Positions 1 to 6,922 of a stretch of 8,697 bases of DNA are shown here, piece by piece (position 1 is the stretch's first letter; each line of letters begins with the position of its first letter). This DNA comes from Bacteriovorax stolpii (GTDB lineage: Bacteria > Bdellovibrionota > Bacteriovoracia > Bacteriovoracales > Bacteriovoracaceae): NCBI GenBank assembly GCA_945890905.1, contig CAMDDI010000145.1, forward strand, positions 1-8,697, given 5' to 3'. The notes beneath the pieces are model-generated. The model did no database searches. It had not been told where the DNA came from and saw only the letters and a list, made by a program, of their open reading frames with translations. The translations under genes and the position numbers were made by a program.

Positions 1-75
1 GGTACGCGTTTCGCGTATAGTTTGCGCCTGTGCAACACTAGTCATAAGGAATGCAGCGAGAAGTAAAGATTTCAT
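1..75 (-). CDS. N-terminal part of an exported protein (signal peptide only)
   Basis: This is the first 25 codons of a gene that leaves the window at its left edge. The visible peptide begins MKSLLLAAFLMTSVAQAQ: one Lys, a hydrophobic core, then an AQA|QT signal peptidase I site around residue 17. The product should therefore be secreted to the periplasm or outer membrane. The ATG at 75-73 is supported by a GGAGG ribosome binding site five bases upstream (81-85). It lies in the same direction as the srkA operon, 84 bp beyond its end, so it may be read through from that operon or have its own promoter. The mature function cannot be told from eight residues. Confidence 0.75.
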   Translation of the reverse strand, partial: MKSLLLAAFLMTSVAQAQTIRETRT

Positions 76-80
76 GAGAT

Positions 81-85
81 CCTCC
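81..85 (-). promoter_or_regulatory. Ribosome binding site GGAGG
   Basis: The minus strand reads GGAGG, then five bases, then ATG at 75. This strong Shine-Dalgarno match fixes the start of the gene cut by the left edge, which is otherwise too short to be called. Confidence 0.7.
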
Positions 86-159
86 AGTAATTAATCACCT
101 GTCAAAACCTTAGACAAAAAATGCCTCGGAATGGCCGGTTTTAAGCGTATTACTGGATA

Positions 160-1191
160 TTAGTTCAAATTCGATGCCAAATCTTGAATGAGTCCCATCT
201 GAATCCGCAGATCGATGAGTTGCTGATCCCAGTAGTTGGCCGTGGGAAATTGAGGGAAAATTCGCTGAAAAGAATGATCATCCCAGCGTTTAGTGATCCA
301 AGCATTAAAGTGAACCATGCGCATAGTTCGTAAGGCTTCAGTGAGACCCAGTCGTACATGTGTTTTACGGGTCATTTCTTTATAGGTGCCTAAGAAACGT
401 TCTCGGTCTTCTACGGCGTAGGAATCTTGTCCTGGGAAAAGTAGCCACAAATCTTGTTCTATGGGGCCAGTGAGACAGTCATCAAAATCAACTGCCATAG
501 GACCCGCCGAAGTCCATACGATATTTCCACGGTGAAAATCTCCGTGAAGTCTCTGGGAAGGCAAGTGAGCAAAGAGTGGATTCAATAGAGGTGTGAGCTG
601 ATCTAAGAGAGCGAGATAATAATTAAAGCTTAAATGCTCTACTGGTTTAATACGGGCGAGCTCAGAGCGGCTGGCCTCAATAAAATTTTGAGGATTTAAA
701 GATAAGCGGTGCTTGAAGTCACCCATGCTTCCTACGTTATGGATCCGGCCAATGAGGCGGCCGACTTGTTCGATTTCTTCTTTTTGTAGTTCATCTTTAA
801 GTCTGCCTTGAACTTTGGGAAAGAGAGCAAAAAATAAATTTGTTTCAGGATGAAGGTGAACTGTTGCCCCATTAAATTCAATGGGGGCCACCACTGGAAC
901 TTCAAATTCAATAAGAGTTTCTAGAAAACGATGCTCTTCACGAATTTGATCTTCACTCCAGCGGCCTGGACGATAGAATTTTAAAATAACATTTTGTTTC
1001 GCAAATCCTGGCCCAAAATCTTCAGGTGCGGCCATCTCAACATCGTAAACTCTGTTCTCTAAACTATTGAGGGCCATCACTCTGCCAGTTAAGCGTTTGC
1101 CACGAAGTTCAGCAGCTTCCATAACGTGATCAGGTGTGAGTAGATGAAAGTGCTTTGTTTCAGCACCCCAGAGTCCGGTCTTGTTATTCAT
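160..1191 (-). CDS. srkA: Stress response kinase A (SrkA/YihE-type Ser/Thr protein kinase)
   Basis: A 343-residue cytoplasmic kinase of the aminoglycoside-phosphotransferase/choline-kinase fold. It matches the E. coli SrkA (YihE) pattern along its length: LNSLENRVY (41-49), VILKFYRPGRW with the ATP-binding Lys71 (68-78), EEHRFL (85-90), the catalytic loop RLHGDFHRGNI (214-224, Asp218 and Asn223), the metal-binding VDFDD (234-238), QDLWLL (246-251), and a C-terminal LRTMRMVHFNAWITKRW stretch. E. coli SrkA is 328 residues, so the length is normal. Known SrkA proteins phosphorylate Ser/Thr and counter stress-induced death, including MazF-linked death. The ATG at 1191 lies 9 bp after the phoD-like stop and has only a weak AAGG upstream, so translation may depend on the preceding gene. 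It is the last gene of the minus-strand operon. All key residues are present. Confidence 0.93.
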   Translation of the reverse strand: MNNKTGLWGAETKHFHLLTPDHVMEAAELRGKRLTGRVMALNSLENRVYDVEMAAPEDFGPGFAKQNVILKFYRPGRWSEDQIREEHRFLETLIEFEVPVVAPIEFNGATVHLHPETNLFFALFPKVQGRLKDELQKEEIEQVGRLIGRIHNVGSMGDFKHRLSLNPQNFIEASRSELARIKPVEHLSFNYYLALLDQLTPLLNPLFAHLPSQRLHGDFHRGNIVWTSAGPMAVDFDDCLTGPIEQDLWLLFPGQDSYAVEDRERFLGTYKEMTRKTHVRLGLTEALRTMRMVHFNAWITKRWDDHSFQRIFPQFPTANYWDQQLIDLRIQMGLIQDLASNLN

Positions 1192-1200
1192 GGTGCCTTT

Positions 1201-2556
1201 TTATTTTCTGCGATGGCGGCGAGATTTACGGTAGCGGCGCTGGCCACTACGGCGCTTTCTCACCTCATTGAGATTGTTTTGAAGATCTTTGATAAAGACT
1301 GCGAGTTCTCGGCGATAGTAGCTCTCCCCACTGGCACCGATGTTTTCAACTTCCATAAACCAGTGATCATCTTTGGCAAGATTATCCATAATGGTGAAAT
1401 TCACATTTCCCTTGTTGGAGACTACCCGCCAAGGATTGATCTCAGTAGCATCGGGATAGGTTTTCCCATGAATCGGTGAAGAAGTAATTTCAAAACTAGG
1501 CTTCCCAAATAGACCCCTAGGAAATTGCATAATCTCACTCATGTGACGGTCGCCACTCACAAAGACAAAAGGTGTATCAGCTTTTTTTAGAGATTCTGTG
1601 AACTTCTCAAAGTCTTCCGGATGATTTCCTTGGAAGGAATCAAAGTGATGGTAGCCACCAAAGAATTGATCGCCTTTGATAAGAAGACTGGGAGTTTTTT
1701 CTTCATTGATGTGGGTCACAAGCCAATTCTCTTGATCCATACCCAGATGCCTTCCATCTTGATGCTGGGCCCGAAAATAGCGCGCGTCTAAAAAGTAGAG
1801 GTTAAAATCTCCTAAAGAGAGAAGACCCCCTACGCCAAAGCCTTTTACAAAATCGTCGTCGCTTAATTCTTGTGCAAAGAAAGATTCAAAAATTTCTTTG
1901 CTCTCCTTTTTATATTCGTATTTTTCACCAGAGTTATTTTGTCCGTAGTCATGATCATCCCAAAGAGCATGAATAGGGATGAGCTTTTCTTGGAAGAAAA
2001 TCGGAAGAGATAGGCGCACGTCCATATAACGCTTCCAGAGAATTTCTGGAGTCACAATCAAAGTTTTAGGTCCACTGCGGTCAGCATAAACGTTGTCACC
2101 GATCATCAGCAAGTACTCAGGATTTCTCTTGGCGAGCTCTTCCCAGATTTTAAATTTATCTTGAAAGGCATCATCCATGCAACTCACAATAGCGAGTCTG
2201 AGACTTGTAGAAGACTGCTGGCCTCTTCCCATAAGTCTTTGATCAATAACTTTATCTGCTTCGTAAGCGTAGAGGTTGTAGTCTTTTTTAGGATTGCGGA
2301 CAAAAACCATTTTATGAATAGCATAGGGAGAGAAATCACGTTCTACGGTTTTGACTTCTTCGGGAGCAATGACTTCACCTTCGGCGCTTCTAATCTCAAA
2401 ACGCAATGATCTGCTCTTTTCACTCACCACGGAGAATTCAACTTCCTTAGAATTAGTGATCCCTTGAACGATAGAGAGTTTATCGGTTCTTATTTTAGGC
2501 AGCGCGGTTGAGCAACTCAATGTGATGAGAATCAGAAATAGAATATTCAGCTTCAA
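1201..2556 (-). CDS. PhoD-like metallophosphatase, exported, probably a lipoprotein
   Basis: An alkaline phosphatase D (PhoD)-like enzyme, expected to hydrolyse phosphate esters outside the cytoplasm. Numbered from the TTG start (451 aa): hydrophobic signal ending in Cys15 (LITLSC, an off-consensus lipobox), a β-rich N-domain of the PhoD type near 25-100, then metal/active-site motifs GDNVYAD (153-159), WDDHDYG (199-205), GDRHMSE (335-341) and SSPIHGK (359-365). The last about 20 residues are extremely basic, which is not a PhoD feature I know. I chose the TTG at 2556-2554 because a perfect AGGAGG sits six bases upstream. An in-frame ATG at 2601 would add 15 residues, overlap maf by 19 bp and has no ribosome binding site, but it would create a Tat-like RRHFLK motif. 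Family assignment is firm; the start and export route are uncertain. Confidence 0.85.
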   Translation of the reverse strand: MKLNILFLILITLSCSTALPKIRTDKLSIVQGITNSKEVEFSVVSEKSRSLRFEIRSAEGEVIAPEEVKTVERDFSPYAIHKMVFVRNPKKDYNLYAYEADKVIDQRLMGRGQQSSTSLRLAIVSCMDDAFQDKFKIWEELAKRNPEYLLMIGDNVYADRSGPKTLIVTPEILWKRYMDVRLSLPIFFQEKLIPIHALWDDHDYGQNNSGEKYEYKKESKEIFESFFAQELSDDDFVKGFGVGGLLSLGDFNLYFLDARYFRAQHQDGRHLGMDQENWLVTHINEEKTPSLLIKGDQFFGGYHHFDSFQGNHPEDFEKFTESLKKADTPFVFVSGDRHMSEIMQFPRGLFGKPSFEITSSPIHGKTYPDATEINPWRVVSNKGNVNFTIMDNLAKDDHWFMEVENIGASGESYYRRELAVFIKDLQNNLNEVRKRRSGQRRYRKSRRHRRK

Positions 2557-2562
2557 AAAATG

Positions 2563-2568
2563 CCTCCT
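2563..2568 (-). promoter_or_regulatory. Ribosome binding site AGGAGG deciding the TTG start of the phoD-like gene
   Basis: The minus strand reads AGGAGG, then CATTTT, then TTG AAG. A full-strength Shine-Dalgarno at ideal spacing argues for the TTG start at 2556. In the longer in-frame reading the same six bases are two Arg codons, forming the RR of a Tat-like motif. Confidence 0.65.
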
Positions 2569-2582
2569 GCAGATGGAATAGC

Positions 2583-3167
2583 TTAAATCGGATATCCCCA
2601 TTTGACGAGATGGTTTCCAAGCTCAATGAGAGGAAGTCCTATAATAGCGGTGTGATCTGAGGTTTGAATCTGCTCAAACAGCTTGATTCCTCGTGATTCT
2701 AATTTGTAACTTCCAGCGCAATCTAAGGGAAGATCGGCCCGTACATACTCCTCAAGAGTCTTTACAGTTACCGGGCGCATAGTGAGGGAAGTAATATTGA
2801 GAAAAGTCACCTTGTGGAGAGGGCATAAAATGGTCACAGCTGTCAGGAGTTCGTGGCGCTTTCCCTGCATTCTCATGAGTTGTTCAATTGCCCGCTCCTC
2901 AGTATGAGGCTTACCAAAAATTTCTCCGTTTAAGTGGCAGACTTGATCAGAACCAATGACACAGGCATCTGGTCTTTGATCAAACACAGCTTGAGCTTTA
3001 AGCTTTGAAAGGGTCTGGGCTATTTGAGCAGGAGATAAATTTTGACTTTTAATTTGATCTTCATCCACCCCAGGAGCGAGAGCTTGAAATTCCCAGCCCA
3101 GCTGGGACAGAAGTGCTCCACGATATTTTGAAGTCGAAGCGAGGATAAGTGGATAGGGAAGTTTCAC
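2583..3167 (-). CDS. yceF: Maf/YceF-type nucleotide pyrophosphatase (7-methyl-GTP type)
   Basis: A 194-residue cytoplasmic Maf-family house-cleaning pyrophosphatase, which hydrolyses non-canonical nucleoside triphosphates to the monophosphate. Visible motifs are the Maf signature LILASTSKYR (7-16), GSDQVC with the likely catalytic Asp74 (72-77), FGKPHTE (84-90), CAGSYKLESRGIKLFE (150-165) and GLPLIEL (177-183). GSDQVC plus the C-terminal GLPLI resembles E. coli YceF (m7GTP pyrophosphatase) rather than the dTTP/UTP-type YhdE, which usually has GADTVV; this subtype call is inference from motif. The start is GTG: its GTGA overlaps the stop of the upstream 103-aa gene by 4 bp, and an in-frame stop just upstream excludes a longer form. 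This suggests translational coupling. The length is typical and no key residue is missing. Confidence 0.92.
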   Translation of the reverse strand: MKLPYPLILASTSKYRGALLSQLGWEFQALAPGVDEDQIKSQNLSPAQIAQTLSKLKAQAVFDQRPDACVIGSDQVCHLNGEIFGKPHTEERAIEQLMRMQGKRHELLTAVTILCPLHKVTFLNITSLTMRPVTVKTLEEYVRADLPLDCAGSYKLESRGIKLFEQIQTSDHTAIIGLPLIELGNHLVKWGYPI

Positions 3168-3475
3168 CGATTAATCTTTTCCCAAATTTTTAAACAAAAG
3201 AATCTATCTTGCTTCAAAGTTTTCCATGGATAATCTAAAATAATATCGCGAGTAGGGGACTTATTTATTCCTGCGACCACGTAACTTTTTGTGAGAGTCA
3301 GAGTGTAGAAGCGGCGGTAGTAAGAAAAAACAGCATCGTGTTTTTCCTCTTTGGTAACCGCTTTAGAGAGTTCTTTGAAAAGTCGTCTGGCCTCAGCTGA
3401 AACCATCTCATCTAATTTTTTTGCATCCCGGTTTTCAACATCAAGATGCCAATCCTCTAGAGGCACTTCTATCAT
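3164..3475 (-). CDS. Unknown 103-aa cytoplasmic protein between ROK kinase and Maf
   Basis: I do not recognise this protein. It is small and highly charged with no signal peptide or membrane segment. The first half is Glu/Lys/Arg-rich and probably helical (DAKKLDEMVSAEARRLFKEL, 17-36), followed by an aromatic stretch (FSYYRRFYTLTLTKSYVV, 50-67) and a C-terminus with several Trp and Phe residues (DYPWKT, RFFCLKIWEKINR). It is very likely a real gene. Its ATGA overlaps the ROK kinase stop, its own stop overlaps the maf GTG start, and a GAGG sits seven bases before the ATG (3483-3486). Such double 4-bp overlap suggests co-translation with both neighbours. Its function is unknown; a single Cys94 and no metal-binding cluster give no enzymatic clue. 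Confidence 0.8.
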   Translation of the reverse strand: MIEVPLEDWHLDVENRDAKKLDEMVSAEARRLFKELSKAVTKEEKHDAVFSYYRRFYTLTLTKSYVVAGINKSPTRDIILDYPWKTLKQDRFFCLKIWEKINR

Positions 3476-4410
3476 TTTGAAACCTCATCAATAATCAAAG
3501 CCGCACCTCCGTAGATGGCACCTTTTTCTGCAGAGAGAGTAGCAGTGATGAATTTAACTTTTCCTTTTAGAGAAAAGTGAGCTTGCTGGTTGAACTTTTG
3601 CTCAAGGACATCATTAAAAGGCTGGCCCAGTTTTGAAACTCCGCCACCAATAATAAAAGCTTCTGGGGCCAAAAGAATCGCCACACTGGCCAAACCAGAA
3701 ATAAGTTCATCAGCGATGGTATTAATTATGGTTGTTGCCCGAAGATCATGCTCGTAGAAAAGTTTTCCTAAATGCTCGATGGTCCAGGTTTCACCAGTGA
3801 GCTCATGAATAGTTTGCTTAATGCCACTGGCCGAGAGAAAACTTTCCAAGTGATTCATTCCGCCACAAGAACACAGACGTCTCTTTTCATGAGGAATCAG
3901 AATGTGTCCACCTTCAGCACCTAGAGCATTGTGACCACGGTAGAGCTTATTTTCTAAAATAAGTCCTGCGCCTACGCCTGTACCCAAAGTGATAAGAATA
4001 AAATCATTGAGATTTTTTCCAGATCCCCAACGGGCTTCGCCCACAGCAGCTAAATTGGCATCGTTCTCAATTACGGCCGGAGCTTTCATGAATTTTTCAA
4101 AAAGCTTTTGGAGAGGAACATCCTTCCAACCTAAATTGGGAGCGTGCTCAATTCTTCCCGTAAAATAATTGGCCATAGGAGCACCAGCACCAGTTCCAAT
4201 AACTCTCTTATCACCAAGCTCAATTGCGCATTCTGCTTTGAGTATGCGATTTGATTCTTGAGCAATCTCCTCGATGAACTCAGCAGGCTTAACAGACGTG
4301 CGGGTAGAAAGGTGGTGATAGGCCAAAAGCTTACCCTCACAGTCAAAAAGACCGATCTTAGTGTTGGTTCCACCGATATCAATTCCGAAGGCTACTTGTT
4401 GGCTATTCAT
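3472..4410 (-). CDS. ROK-family sugar kinase (glucokinase-like)
   Basis: A 312-residue cytoplasmic ROK-family kinase that should phosphorylate a hexose such as glucose, fructose or an N-acetylhexosamine using ATP. Motifs in order: phosphate-1 loop DIGGTNTK (11-18), GTGAGAP (72-78), catalytic ENDAN with Asp117 (115-119), phosphate-2 TLGTGVGAG (141-149), sugar-binding GAEGGH (164-169), zinc region CSCGGMNHLE (180-189) and adenosine-motif IIGGGVSKLG (253-262). There is no N-terminal helix-turn-helix, so this is an enzyme rather than a ROK repressor. The usual third zinc Cys is His187 here. The ATG at 4410 is the only sensible start; the ribosome binding site is weak. It is the first gene of the minus-strand operon, and its stop overlaps the start of the next gene. 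The exact sugar cannot be told from sequence. Confidence 0.9.
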   Translation of the reverse strand: MNSQQVAFGIDIGGTNTKIGLFDCEGKLLAYHHLSTRTSVKPAEFIEEIAQESNRILKAECAIELGDKRVIGTGAGAPMANYFTGRIEHAPNLGWKDVPLQKLFEKFMKAPAVIENDANLAAVGEARWGSGKNLNDFILITLGTGVGAGLILENKLYRGHNALGAEGGHILIPHEKRRLCSCGGMNHLESFLSASGIKQTIHELTGETWTIEHLGKLFYEHDLRATTIINTIADELISGLASVAILLAPEAFIIGGGVSKLGQPFNDVLEQKFNQQAHFSLKGKVKFITATLSAEKGAIYGGAALIIDEVSK

Positions 4411-4446
4411 GTTCCAAAAACGCTATCATGAAAGGTCTGCGTCGGC

Positions 4447-4452
4447 TATAAT
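4447..4452 (+). promoter_or_regulatory. Probable -10 box of the plus-strand operon
   Basis: A perfect TATAAT stands in the short divergent gap, 41 bases before the GTG at 4494. Transcription would start near 4459. The hexamer 17 bases upstream (TATCAT, 4424-4429) is a poor -35, so the promoter may be weak, need an activator or use a different sigma factor. No equally good promoter for the minus-strand operon was seen. Confidence 0.35.
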
Positions 4453-4458
4453 CAGAGT

Positions 4459-4497
4459 ATGAAGTTTATCATGGCCACAAGGGTCAAAAGCCCGTGA
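4459..4497 (+). CDS. Possible 12-codon upstream frame ending on the next gene's start
   Basis: This frame reads MKFIMATRVKSP and its TGA (4495-4497) overlaps the GTG start at 4494 as GTGA, the same arrangement used elsewhere in this window. Its first ATG falls about where transcription from the TATAAT box would begin, so it would be leaderless; a second in-frame ATG lies at 4471. It has no ribosome binding site. It could couple translation to the downstream gene or be chance. Confidence 0.2.
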   Translation: MKFIMATRVKSP

Positions 4498-5561
4498 AAC
4501 CGGTCAATCTCAACCAATTGTTATTTCAACCTAAATCTCCCTCCTTGAGCTTTTTCTGGGTGCCACTTGGGTATTCCCTGGATCTGACAGCTTTTGATGC
4601 ATTCTATGATGATCTTCTTGTGCAACTTCAAGTCAGAGAATTTTCTGTTTTAGGCAAACTTGTTACAAAGATGCGGGCCAGTTGCAAAAAAATTATCAAA
4701 ACACAGCCCTTAAAATCTCACGGATTCTTTTTTTCTGAAAACATTCAGGGCTATGTTTTGCTCCAAAATCCGATTGAACCCTATAGTTTGATCTCAGTTA
4801 ACTTTCATACGCGCCCACTGCTTGAAGAACTTTTTGTGAATCCAGAATTTATTCTGATCAACGTTTCACTCTACGATATTAAAATTTATCGCGGGGATTT
4901 TAATCACTTAGAAATTGTTCAGCAGTATGAGTTTGATGCTCTTCCTTTGGGCTTTGGTGATCAGAAAAATTCTCGAGTCTTTGCTCCACAGTATCTAGGG
5001 ATGGTCCCTTATAAATCCATCATGGCCATAAAAAATATTGCCCAAAAAATCATGGATATTATTTTGTATCAATCAAATCCTGTGATCGTAACTGGCCTTT
5101 TGGATGTGAAAACTCATTTTATGCGCTACTTTCATCATGAGTTCGGTGTCATCAGTCATCTTGAAGAAGATTTCTATGAGAAAACCTGTGTAGAAATTCT
5201 TGAGAAATGTAAAAACTTTCGTGGCATGGTGATGGATTATTATTCGGCTCAGCTTAAAGAGCGTCTTAAGCGCATGATGAAATCTAAGCGCGTTCTAACA
5301 GATCTTCCATCGATTATTAAGGCCATTCCCCAAGAAAAGATTCTTCATCTCGTGATTCCATCAGAGAAAAAACTCTGGGGAAAAATTAATTTTGAAACTG
5401 GTGAATACGAGCTACACAAGAAAGCTTTAAAAAAAGAAGCTTCCGTAGATATCCTCAATGAAATTGCTGAAGAGGTGATGAAGCATGGGGGAAATATTCA
5501 AATTTTGGGTCCACACTTTTTTCCGGCCGACTCCGAAGTCTTGGCCATTGTGAAAGGTTAA
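4494..5561 (+). CDS. Protein resembling the baeRF (bacterial eRF1-like) family
   Basis: A 355-residue cytoplasmic protein without signal or membrane segments. Its pattern recalls bacterial archaeo-eukaryotic release factor (baeRF) family proteins. These features are a central HTRPLLEELFV then FILINVSLYDIKIYRGD (119-135), where the family has 'LALSQ..vRLfRG', a long charged helix region (225-265), and a C-terminal L7Ae-like part. That C-terminal part ends AEEVMKHGGNIQILGP (325-340) and PADSEVLAIVKG, comparable to the family's 'GG.v.vlp...mP.....aaI'. No GGQ peptide-release motif is visible, so it is not a canonical release factor; the literature suggests stress or ribosome-associated roles. 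The start is GTG, with AAGGG ten bases upstream (4479-4483). It is first in the plus-strand operon, one base before the γ-CA gene. The family call is from remembered motifs and is moderate. Confidence 0.6.
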   Translation: MKPVNLNQLLFQPKSPSLSFFWVPLGYSLDLTAFDAFYDDLLVQLQVREFSVLGKLVTKMRASCKKIIKTQPLKSHGFFFSENIQGYVLLQNPIEPYSLISVNFHTRPLLEELFVNPEFILINVSLYDIKIYRGDFNHLEIVQQYEFDALPLGFGDQKNSRVFAPQYLGMVPYKSIMAIKNIAQKIMDIILYQSNPVIVTGLLDVKTHFMRYFHHEFGVISHLEEDFYEKTCVEILEKCKNFRGMVMDYYSAQLKERLKRMMKSKRVLTDLPSIIKAIPQEKILHLVIPSEKKLWGKINFETGEYELHKKALKKEASVDILNEIAEEVMKHGGNIQILGPHFFPADSEVLAIVKG

Positions 5562-5562
5562 T

Positions 5563-6120
5563 ATGAGAATTTCTCGCTACCTTCAATGGTATCCCTCTCT
5601 AGGTGAGCGCACGTTTGTTGCTGATGGGGGTAAGGTTATTGGCCGAGCCGAATTGGGTGACCACGTTAATATTTGGTATAACTGTGTGGTCCGTGCCGAT
5701 GTCAATTTCATTAAGATCGGGAAGAATACTAATATCCAAGACCTCTGCATGCTTCATGTAACTGAACTTAATTCTCTAACTATTGGAGAGAATACTTCTC
5801 TGGGTCACAGTGTAGTTTTACATGGCTGCAAAATAGGAAATGGTTGTCTTATCGGTATGGGGGCCATTATTCTGGATGGAGCTGAAGTAGGGGATAACTG
5901 CTTAGTGGCAGCAGGATCCCTGATTACTCCGGGTAAGAAATTTCCCAGTGGCAGTATGATCAAAGGCAGACCGGCAGTGGTTGAGCGCGCACTGACTCCT
6001 GAAGAGATTTGTAAAGTGTCTCATCACTATGAAGCCTATGTAGTCTACAAAGAAACCTATTTGAAGATGGAAGAAGAAGATGCAACTGATCAAAAAAAGT
6101 CTCACAACCCGGGTAAGTAA
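5563..6120 (+). CDS. γ-class carbonic anhydrase-like hexapeptide-repeat protein (YrdA/PaaY type)
   Basis: A 185-residue left-handed β-helix protein of the γ-carbonic-anhydrase-like group, normally a cytoplasmic trimer. Hexapeptide repeats run from about residue 25 to 130 (VIGRAELGDHVNIW, IKIGKNTNIQD, LTIGENTSLGH, CKIGNGCLIGMGAIILDGAEVGDNCLVAAGS). The three metal-binding histidines are in place: His65 (LHV), His82 and His87 (GHSVVLHG). Arg44/Asp46 and Gln59/Asp60 of the family active site are also present. A C-terminal helix (145-175) is typical. It closely resembles E. coli YrdA in layout. YrdA-type members often lack proven carbonic anhydrase activity, and some bind other small substrates, so the reaction is uncertain. 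The ATG lies one base after the upstream stop with AAAGG five bases before it. The tail overlaps the yihY start by 41 bp. Confidence 0.92.
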   Translation: MRISRYLQWYPSLGERTFVADGGKVIGRAELGDHVNIWYNCVVRADVNFIKIGKNTNIQDLCMLHVTELNSLTIGENTSLGHSVVLHGCKIGNGCLIGMGAIILDGAEVGDNCLVAAGSLITPGKKFPSGSMIKGRPAVVERALTPEEICKVSHHYEAYVVYKETYLKMEEEDATDQKKSHNPGK

Positions 6121-6922
6121 TCTTACTGATAAAATTTTAGACGATAATCTCTTCCTTCTCGCTTCCTCGGTTTCCTATTACTCAGCTTTAGGTCTAGCTC
6201 CTTTTTTACTCATCATCCTCGGTATCGCATCGATCCTAGGTGAGAATATCCAAGCGCAAATCATTCATCGAGCCAATCTTACTTTCTCTCCTCAAGTGGG
6301 TGAGATGATGAAGCTGATCTTCATGAATGTGAATAAGGGCGTTAATATTGGTTCCATTTCTGGGATCATTGGATTGATTATACTTCTCTCGACTGCTTCC
6401 ATGGTTTTTTTGCAGTTTCGTTATGCCTTTGATGTGATCTACGGCTACTTTAATTCCACCGTAAAGCGGACTTTACTGCAGGTTATTGTTGAACGGGTCT
6501 TTGCGATGCTCGCTATTGTAGGAGGAGCAGTTCTTCTTATTGTTTCATTCTCTATTGCAACCCTTGCCGAATATATTTTCGGTCCGGGAATTGATAAGTC
6601 TTTTATTACTCAAGTATCAGTGTTCCTTGTAAACTTTGTGATCTATCTCGCGCTCTTTACCGGAGTTCATCATTTTACTCCCACTAAAAGACCCAAGTTT
6701 AGAGAGTCTTTAAAGATATCAACTTTATCATCAGTTTTTTTTATTCTCGGAAACTATCTTCTCGCCTGGTACCTCAAAGGAGTGGCCGCCTCTTCAGTGT
6801 ATGGTGCCGCTGGAACGCTTTTAGTGTTTCTCGTCTGGTGCTACTATTCCTCCTTCACTCTTTTTTTAAGTGTGGAAGTTTTTATTTATCTTAAAAAAAT
6901 TGGACGAAGAAAACTCACGTGA
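6080..6922 (+). CDS. yihY: YihY/BrkB-family inner membrane protein
   Basis: A 280-residue inner-membrane protein of the YihY/BrkB (UPF0761) family, about six membrane segments: roughly 33-53, 89-111, 138-163, 174-195, 212-232 and 243-267. Family hallmarks are the N-terminal DDNLFLLASSVSYYSALGLAPFLL (21-44), HHFTPTKRPKFRES (197-210) and VYGAAGTLLVFLVWCYYSS (240-258) ending in a Glu (SVEVF). YihY itself has no agreed function; the old RNase BN label belongs to another protein. The start at 6080 has GGAAG six bases upstream (6069-6073) and gives the usual approximately 20-residue lead before the DD motif, although it overlaps the γ-CA gene by 41 bp. Its stop is joined by GTGA to the next membrane protein, suggesting the three membrane proteins are made together. 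Confidence 0.9.
   Translation: MQLIKKSLTTRVSNLTDKILDDNLFLLASSVSYYSALGLAPFLLIILGIASILGENIQAQIIHRANLTFSPQVGEMMKLIFMNVNKGVNIGSISGIIGLIILLSTASMVFLQFRYAFDVIYGYFNSTVKRTLLQVIVERVFAMLAIVGGAVLLIVSFSIATLAEYIFGPGIDKSFITQVSVFLVNFVIYLALFTGVHHFTPTKRPKFRESLKISTLSSVFFILGNYLLAWYLKGVAASSVYGAAGTLLVFLVWCYYSSFTLFLSVEVFIYLKKIGRRKLT

Noticed and set aside
100..105. TTGACA on the minus strand before the left-edge gene
   Set aside because: It is a perfect -35 hexamer, but 16-18 bases downstream there is no -10-like sequence, only the ribosome binding site region.
115..127. 13-bp sequence CAAAAAATGCCTC repeated at 2554-2566
   Set aside because: One repeat of this length in an 8.7-kb window is about what chance gives. 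One copy is the phoD-like gene's ribosome binding site and start, the other is intergenic with no gene attached.
121..146. Possible terminator after srkA (minus strand, GCC-ATTCCGA-GGC then T-run)
   Set aside because: The stem is only three base pairs, too weak to call an intrinsic terminator.
1144..1479. Plus-strand open frame opposite the srkA/phoD-like junction
   Set aside because: It is antisense to two well-supported genes, has no ribosome binding site and encodes no recognisable protein. The same applies to 2161-2409 (+), 165-359 (-), 4131-4382 (-) and 5902-6105 (-), which overlie strong family members.
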